In this document: one piece after another, positions 5,601 to 8,496 of the stretch
Position numbering within the stretch: position 1 is the first letter of the stretch
Layout of the letters: each line of letters opens with the position of its first letter
Assembly (NCBI GenBank): GCA_049794535.1
Contig: JBARCX010000278.1
Span: 1-8,496 of the forward strand
Direction: 5' to 3'
From: JBARCX01 sp049794535
Lineage (GTDB): Bacteria > Pseudomonadota > Gammaproteobacteria > Xanthomonadales > Rhodanobacteraceae
Length of the DNA stretch: 8,496 bases
Program-made: the position numbers and the translations under genes
Notes under the pieces: model-generated
What the model saw: the letters and a program-made list of their open reading frames with translations, nothing else
What the model was told of the DNA's origin: nothing
Databases searched by the model: none

Positions 5601-8496
5601 TTGTAAGCAAACACATGGATGGTGTCGGCCAAAGCGCCGTACGGATCTTCCGTGTGCTGCTCGAGCGCAACTTCGTTGCCACGTGTGTCGTAGATAGTTT
5701 GATCGGTGGCGGGCTGCACGTTGGGCGTATCAGAAACGTTAATACCGCTGGTGACCGATTGCAGGTAGGTGTCTTTCCGCAGGTAGGTCACGGTGTACTG
5801 ATCGATGCGCCCCGTGTTGTCGCGATATTGGTAGGCCACCACGTCCCCGTCGGCATCGTAGCCGCTGGTGCCATTGGGGCCCTGGTACACCACCTCACTC
5901 TGCATGGTGAGGTTGCCGTAGGTGGTGCTATTGGGTGTGGGTGGCGTGGCGGGTGGGGTATCCGGGGCGCCATTCCAATTGGTCGGATTGCCGAAGGTTT
6001 GCTCTTCAGCCAAACGGCCCACGGCATCGTAGAAATCGATCGTCGCGTTGTCGAGTTCGCCACCTACGTCGACGCCGGTGTCACCCTCGTCATCTTCCGA
6101 GTCGTCGGGGTTGACCTTGCCTGGCGGCAGCCCACCTAGCGTGGTGCCCAATGCGTAGTACTGATCGGTGATCAGCGCGTGGCCGTCGGCGTCATAGCTG
6201 ATGGTTTCCTGCACGCCTCGCGAGGCACCACCGGTAGTGGTGTCTACGGCATAGTTGGCTTCAATCAGCTCGTTGTTCTGGTTGTAGACGTTGTGTTGCA
6301 CCAGCGTGTCGCTGGCAGCGCTTACCGTCACCTGGTTAACGACATTGCCATTGGCGTCGTAGAGCTGCTCATACGAGTTGGCAGCATCGGTGACGACGAT
6401 TTGGCCGTTGACCAGCGAGCCGTCGGAAACCTGTACACGGTTATCGCCATCGTAGGTATACCAAGCATTCTGCGTCGTGCCGTCGCTGGTGGCGCTCACC
6501 TCGCGGCGATTACCGGCAGCGTCGTAGCTGAAGCTCTCGTTGAGCATGACCACACCGGTCACCTCATTGGTTTCCACCACACTACTGATGCGGTTATGGC
6601 TGTCGTAACTGGTTTGGGTAACGGTGTGAACGAGGTTGTTATTACCGTCGCGAGTAATGTCTTCTTCACGTGTGAGGTTGCCGTTGGCGTCGTAGCTGTA
6701 GCTATAGCTCGAGCCGTCAGAGAAGCTTTCAGTGGCGATTTGGCCATCGGCCTCGTAGGTCAGCGCTTCACTATTGGGGGTGCTGATGGGGCCAGTGACG
6801 TAACCAGGTGCAGTCTGCCCTTGCGCCGTAGGTGACCAGTCATCGCTCTCGTTGGTTTCCAAGCCGGTGTTGGGATCGTAGGTGTAGTTGTAGGTGGCGC
6901 CACTCAGATCGGTGTGCGTGATGGCCTGCCCATACTGGTTGTACTGCCAGCTTTCGGTATCACCGTCGGCGGTAGATTCGCTGATCAGGTCACCATCCGC
7001 GTTGTACACGTAGGTGTCTTGCACCACACCGGTGGGTACCTGCGGTGTGTACTGATAATTCCAGTGCGCCCCATCCACACCAACGCCACCAATACCATTC
7101 GTGTTACCCGCAACGGCCAGTGCAGCGAAGGCCGCCCCGGGAGGCGCAATCGCGGTCAAGCTGGAAGGTTTCCACGCGCCTTTATGGTCGGAGTACACCA
7201 CGCTACCAACGCTGGTGCTGATCAGATTGCCGCTGGCGTCGAACCACTGGATGGCAACGGCACCCGAGGCCTGCGCGCCATCGGGAGCCAGGTAGAGCGA
7301 GACCATGACGCCCGCGCTGATGCTCTGCCCGGGCACCACCGGCACGCGGTCTTGATTGACCATGACGCCTGGACCAACGCCGTTGTAACTGCCGGTCCAG
7401 GACGTATCCATGGAATTGGTGCTCTTGGCAATGCTCCAGCCCGCACCTTTATCCCAACCGGTGTCGCCCGCTTCAAAGTCGCCATTGGTCGGCTGTACGG
7501 TAAAGCTGCCGCTGGGCAGTATGACAACCGCACCTCCGTTACCGGTACCCACGCTGGTGATATCAGCCGGTGGCACATAGTCCCAACTGATACCTGACGC
7601 GTAGACCGTCGCACTACCAATGTTGTAATTGATTGCGCCTACACCGAGCGCCGCAAAAACGGCCCCTGGCGGAGCGCTGCCGGTCACCGACGAATAGCCC
7701 GCGCCACGGTGAGCGGACACCGTATCGCCCGAGTCAGATGAGATGCTTATCAAATTGCCGTTAGCGTCATACCAGGCAATCTGCGCATTACCACCGCCAT
7801 GCACTCCGTTGGCAATGAAGTAGCCGGAGGCGGTAATGGTTTGTCCAGGTGAGACCGGCACCAAATCCTTACTGAATATGCTGCTGCTGCCCGTGGGGGT
7901 ATACCCGCCGAAGGATAGCGACCAATCACCGTAAGGGCCGTTGTTTCCTCCAAAGTCGCCGAACGTCCAGCCGGGACCGACATTCCAGCCCTCAGCACCT
8001 TGTTGAAAATTGGCATTGGGCGGTGTTTGCGTCCAGCTACCGCTACCGTAGTTACCCAGGCCGTGAATATCCGACGTGCTGGCCGCACGCTGTGCTGCGT
8101 CCTGACTCCAGAGAACATGGCCCTGACTGTCGTAACCGTCGTAAGAGGCATGTAGTGCGGCATCGGTGGTATCACCGGTTTGCAGGTACGCACTGCCAAT
8201 GCCGTCGTAACTGATCAGGCGGTTGCCGTTCTGATCGAGCACGTAGGCCTGCTGCCACACCAGCTGACGCGATGCGCCGCCCGTGGCCAATACGAATTCA
8301 CCGGCCTGCACGGTGCGACCGAGCGCATCGACGTTGGTGAAGGTGATATTGCCGTTGCCGTCTTGAGCGGCCACCTTGTTGCCAAGAGCGTCATAGCCTA
8401 CATAGCTAATGGCACCGGTGCCGTCGATCGTTTCAACCGCTGCACCCAGTGCATTGAATACGGTTTTAGTGGTATTGCCATCTTCGTCGGTGCTGG
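2672..8496 (-). CDS. Giant YD-repeat (Rhs-like) polymorphic toxin with carbohydrate-binding modules, LysM domain and C-terminal calpain-like cysteine protease; 5' end outside window
   Basis: The visible 1,940 codons are open through 8496, so the true start and any secretion signal lie outside. In translation order the protein has: YD repeats (8496-8026); two jelly-roll-like modules (8025-7035); more YD repeats (7034-5404); a LysM domain (5392-5252); a Pro5 hinge and hydrophobic segment (5158-5063); an Ala/Gly-rich region to about 4390; a Ser/Gly/Asn-rich linker to about 3536; and a calpain-like protease up to the TGA at 2672. YD repeats build the closed beta shell of Rhs/TcC/teneurin proteins, which encloses or carries a C-terminal effector. 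I see no DPxG-type motif that ends the core of classical Rhs proteins, so this is a related but distinct carrier. Only two cysteines occur in all visible residues: one just before the hydrophobic segment and the catalytic one. The gene probably forms one transcription unit with the exported-protein gene 37 bases downstream. The most likely role is a secreted contact-dependent or extracellular protease toxin against bacteria or eukaryotic hosts; the target is unknown. Confidence 0.92.
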   Translation of the reverse strand, partial: STDEDGNTTKTVFNALGAAVETIDGTGAISYVGYDALGNKVAAQDGNGNITFTNVDALGRTVQAGEFVLATGGASRQLVWQQAYVLDQNGNRLISYDGIGSAYLQTGDTTDAALHASYDGYDSQGHVLWSQDAAQRAASTSDIHGLGNYGSGSWTQTPPNANFQQGAEGWNVGPGWTFGDFGGNNGPYGDWSLSFGGYTPTGSSSIFSKDLVPVSPGQTITASGYFIANGVHGGGNAQIAWYDANGNLISISSDSGDTVSAHRGAGYSSVTGSAPPGAVFAALGVGAINYNIGSATVYASGISWDYVPPADITSVGTGNGGAVVILPSGSFTVQPTNGDFEAGDTGWDKGAGWSIAKSTNSMDTSWTGSYNGVGPGVMVNQDRVPVVPGQSISAGVMVSLYLAPDGAQASGAVAIQWFDASGNLISTSVGSVVYSDHKGAWKPSSLTAIAPPGAAFAALAVAGNTNGIGGVGVDGAHWNYQYTPQVPTGVVQDTYVYNADGDLISESTADGDTESWQYNQYGQAITHTDLSGATYNYTYDPNTGLETNESDDWSPTAQGQTAPGYVTGPISTPNSEALTYEADGQIATESFSDGSSYSYSYDANGNLTREEDITRDGNNNLVHTVTQTSYDSHNRISSVVETNEVTGVVMLNESFSYDAAGNRREVSATSDGTTQNAWYTYDGDNRVQVSDGSLVNGQIVVTDAANSYEQLYDANGNVVNQVTVSAASDTLVQHNVYNQNNELIEANYAVDTTTGGASRGVQETISYDADGHALITDQYYALGTTLGGLPPGKVNPDDSEDDEGDTGVDVGGELDNATIDFYDAVGRLAEEQTFGNPTNWNGAPDTPPATPPTPNSTTYGNLTMQSEVVYQGPNGTSGYDADGDVVAYQYRDNTGRIDQYTVTYLRKDTYLQSVTSGINVSDTPNVQPATDQTIYDTRGNEVALEQHTEDPYGALADTIHVFAYNGDGEIIERQDGTGTATGGTTLNQGSDPATQVQNYTYVNGQQLAHFDNAGTLDVLDEVTAFSSNNDSPNSYVVQAGDTLESIAQSEYGDANLWYVLAQANGLSSDTDLVLGQRLEIPTVTTNSNSATTFKPYDPSNITGSTTPNLPTIAPPPPPQGSGGCSVAEILVIVVTVVVTIVTYGATTDLLAGELGTFGTAVAAGAVAGAAGSIAGQLTGEATGIQQGFNWGQVLEGAIGGAIGGGVSSELSSLASTTDTGTSLLASDTSANGLNWLGDAIQGGATYAGNDLAAQITDQPAHFSWAGFVASSLSSVASGELGPTSDESQMGQTTGNYFDDLGARAVGDIVDREASLALGDQHVQSWAQVGEDVAGYAIAQPIGNALAGSAKSAIDAYKQQQAASQAAASIINDPYNPQALSAYSNLYDGTGTGTYSLVGSTGTGAQGSFGESSPNDGSTASYSATGNVPLTPLEDFQFAPQSAPASTLLNESQGEGSSGQGNLPSQYSAAGYANYLSLDPNLNEDLNLFDAGQQLSGATLNNNDQSEQSLILDTVTPLQDNSAQLNQVSSGAPFADGVVVGDGSSTGDSIDSASSGTQESSGASNSSGSFVPQYPLSGIGGSSQFGTGLGGLSLGGFNLTGLMSGAPQGYSGSSLGIFGSGTNSANSSSNDPLIESAYAYAQQKTETDEFNGTSAALYTLYGPGGMPAPSAVVQGQNGDCYLMSSIYSVALDQPQVIQNDIAPHMGADGTWDGTFDVTFPGTGQVENVGSTPLQNVKSVTDSSGATTSTTQYGVQNDGSNAYVTVLENAWAQAYGGWSGINSGLPENALYALTGQINTVTISGTSNYQWGPLSPSYQPADPRTGPSGQSLNAGYNLSSLASSLNSGAEEVFATIPTPGATVESVLDSNLVSGHAYAVTGFETDNNGNVTGIDLANPWGRVVTLQPGQAGNSTNSQIIIQPTVTLTPAQIGKYMSSITVSKH
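2745..3535 (-). other. Calpain-like (peptidase family C2) cysteine protease domain at the C-terminus of the YD-repeat protein
   Basis: The domain shows the complete calpain signature in order. QGQNGDCY matches the family's QGxLGDCW: its Gln, six residues before the Cys, would supply the oxyanion hole, and the nucleophile Cys codon is at 3458-3460. Then comes YVTVLENAWAQAYGGW, matching the LLEKAYAKLxGSY helix. The catalytic His lies in SGHAYAV (codon 2879-2881) and the catalytic Asn in ANPWG (codon 2813-2815), 22 residues after the His. Calpains normally cut a few protein sites, often in regulation. Here the domain sits at the toxin position of a carrier, so it likely cuts target-cell proteins or releases itself. 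The calcium dependence of animal calpains cannot be assumed. All key residues are present, so the domain looks active. Confidence 0.9.
3536..4385 (-). other. Low-complexity Ser/Gly/Asn/Gln-rich linker before the protease domain
   Basis: About 280 residues rich in Ser, Gly, Asn and Gln and free of cysteine join the carrier to the protease. A glycine-leucine patch (GLGGLSLGGFNL) lies near 3700-3735. Base composition is AT-rich compared with the shell-coding region. It may be a flexible tether or a propeptide cut by the protease itself; no enzymatic domain is recognisable. Confidence 0.6.
4390..5062 (-). other. Ala/Gly-rich pretoxin-like region
   Basis: After the hydrophobic segment the protein has small-residue helices such as GTAVAAGAVAGAAGS and LEGAIGGAIGGGVSS, resembling glycine-zipper membrane-active segments. 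A more ordinary alpha-helical stretch follows (DDLGARAVGDIVDREASLAL and onward), ending in KQQQAASQAAAS. Comparable regions precede toxins in other large polymorphic toxins and may help membrane passage. This role is inferred from composition only. Confidence 0.5.
5063..5158 (-). other. Proline hinge and hydrophobic, possibly transmembrane, segment
   Basis: A run of five Pro codons, all CCG (5142-5156 on the minus strand), is followed by QGSGGCS and then EILVIVVTVVVTIVTYGA, long and hydrophobic enough to span a membrane. The Cys just ahead of it is one of only two in the visible protein. The segment could anchor the protein or insert into a target membrane to deliver the protease. Confidence 0.6.
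5252..5392 (-). other. LysM peptidoglycan-binding domain
   Basis: The 47 residues from YVVQAGDTLESIAQ through LWYVLAQANGL to GQRLEIP match the LysM pattern: the GDTL turn, the Asn-Gly-Leu, and the closing L-x-x-G-x-x-L-x-I-P. LysM binds GlcNAc-containing glycans, mainly peptidoglycan or chitin. It would hold the carrier at a cell wall, either of the producer or of a target. Confidence 0.9.
5404..7034 (-). repeat. Second YD-repeat block
   Basis: About a dozen degenerate YD units are readable at protein level, for example YNADGDLISES, YSYDANGNLTREED, FSYDAAGNRREV, YEQLYDANGNVV, ISYDADGHALI, FYDAVGRLAEE, GYDADGDVVAY, IYDTRGNEVAL and AYNGDGEIIER. These repeats form the spiralling beta shell of Rhs-like proteins. 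An acidic insert (DDSEDDEGD, near 6080-6110) and a Pro/Thr-rich loop (near 5930-5970) interrupt the block. DNA-level repetition is limited to recurring gtcgta stretches that encode Tyr-Asp. Confidence 0.88.
7035..7497 (-). other. Second tandem carbohydrate-binding-like module
   Basis: It begins NGDFEAGDTGWDKGAGW, the usual opening of CBM_4_9-like jelly-roll modules. It continues with VPVVPGQSISAGVMV, IQWFDASGNLIST and PPGAAFAALAVAG and closes with HWNYQY. It is clearly homologous to the module encoded at 7567-8025. The likely role is glycan or surface binding; ligand residues cannot be assigned. Confidence 0.65.
7567..8025 (-). other. First tandem carbohydrate-binding-like module
   Basis: It begins NANFQQGAEGWNVGPGW and includes VPVSPGQTITASGYF, IAWYDANGNLISI and PPGAVFAALGVGA before SWDYVPP. 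The order and spacing of these blocks match the second module, so the pair arose by tandem duplication. It is inserted within the YD repeats and is probably displayed outside the shell. Confidence 0.65.
8026..8496 (-). repeat. First YD-repeat block, continuing beyond the window
   Basis: Readable units are VFNALGAAVETIDG, VGYDALGNKVAAQDG, NVDALGRTVQAGE, VLDQNGNRLISYDG and YDSQGHVLWSQD. The reading frame stays open to the window edge, so more repeats and the N-terminus lie to the right. The GTG at 8372-8374 falls inside a repeat and is not a start. Confidence 0.85.

Noticed and set aside
5267..6139. Plus-strand open frame of 290 codons antisense to the YD repeats
   Set aside because: It mirrors the minus-strand YD-repeat frame. 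Its Val/Gly/Ile-rich translation is what antisense YD coding gives, and it has no recognisable domain.
6179..7597. Two further long plus-strand open frames (6179-6835 and 6914-7597)
   Set aside because: Same antisense shadow effect; the minus-strand frame carries clear YD repeats and tandem modules.
8372..8374. GTG as the start of the giant gene
   Set aside because: The frame is open to the window edge and already encodes YD repeats before this codon.
5404..8496. Recurring short DNA motifs (gtcgta, gttgcc) as a CRISPR or DNA repeat array
   Set aside because: Spacing and sequence are irregular, and they are the codons for Tyr-Asp and Gly-Asn in degenerate YD protein repeats.

Overview
The window carries four protein-coding genes and no RNA gene, insertion sequence or CRISPR array that I can support. 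The backbone is GC-rich (40 of 60 bases in 6481-6540, 34 of 60 in 1141-1200). Gene families and codon use suggest a Gram-negative proteobacterium, perhaps of the Xanthomonadales. That assignment is inference and no marker gene confirms it.

Left part (1-1749): two divergently transcribed glycosylation-type genes. The minus-strand gene starts at 775 and leaves the window at position 1. It encodes the N-terminal TPR half of a protein resembling bacterial O-GlcNAc-transferase-like (SPINDLY/OGT, GT41) enzymes. The plus-strand gene ending at 1749 encodes a small DXD-motif glycosyltransferase. A short intergenic stretch between them must hold both promoters.

Right part (1852-8496): a two-gene minus-strand unit read from right to left. 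The upstream gene is enormous: 1,940 codons are visible and its start lies beyond position 8496. It is a YD-repeat (Rhs-like) polymorphic-toxin-type protein. In translation order it has YD repeats, two tandem jelly-roll-like carbohydrate-binding modules, more YD repeats, a LysM domain, a proline hinge, a hydrophobic segment, an Ala/Gly-rich helical region, a low-complexity Ser/Gly/Asn linker, and a C-terminal calpain-like (C2 family) cysteine protease with its catalytic Cys, His and Asn all visible. After a 37-base gap comes a gene for a 260-residue exported protein of unknown family, the natural candidate for a cognate immunity protein or inhibitor.

The stretch from about 1850 to about 4440 (exported protein, protease, linker) is much more AT-rich (19 of 60 GC in 2281-2340, 21 of 60 in 3541-3600) than the shell-encoding part. 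This suggests that the toxin tip and its partner were exchanged or acquired as a cassette onto an older GC-rich carrier. The working model is a secreted, cell-wall-associated carrier presenting a calpain-like protease, neutralised in the producing cell by a periplasmic partner. The protease identity is strong, the carrier role is inferred from architecture, and the immunity role rests mainly on gene position.
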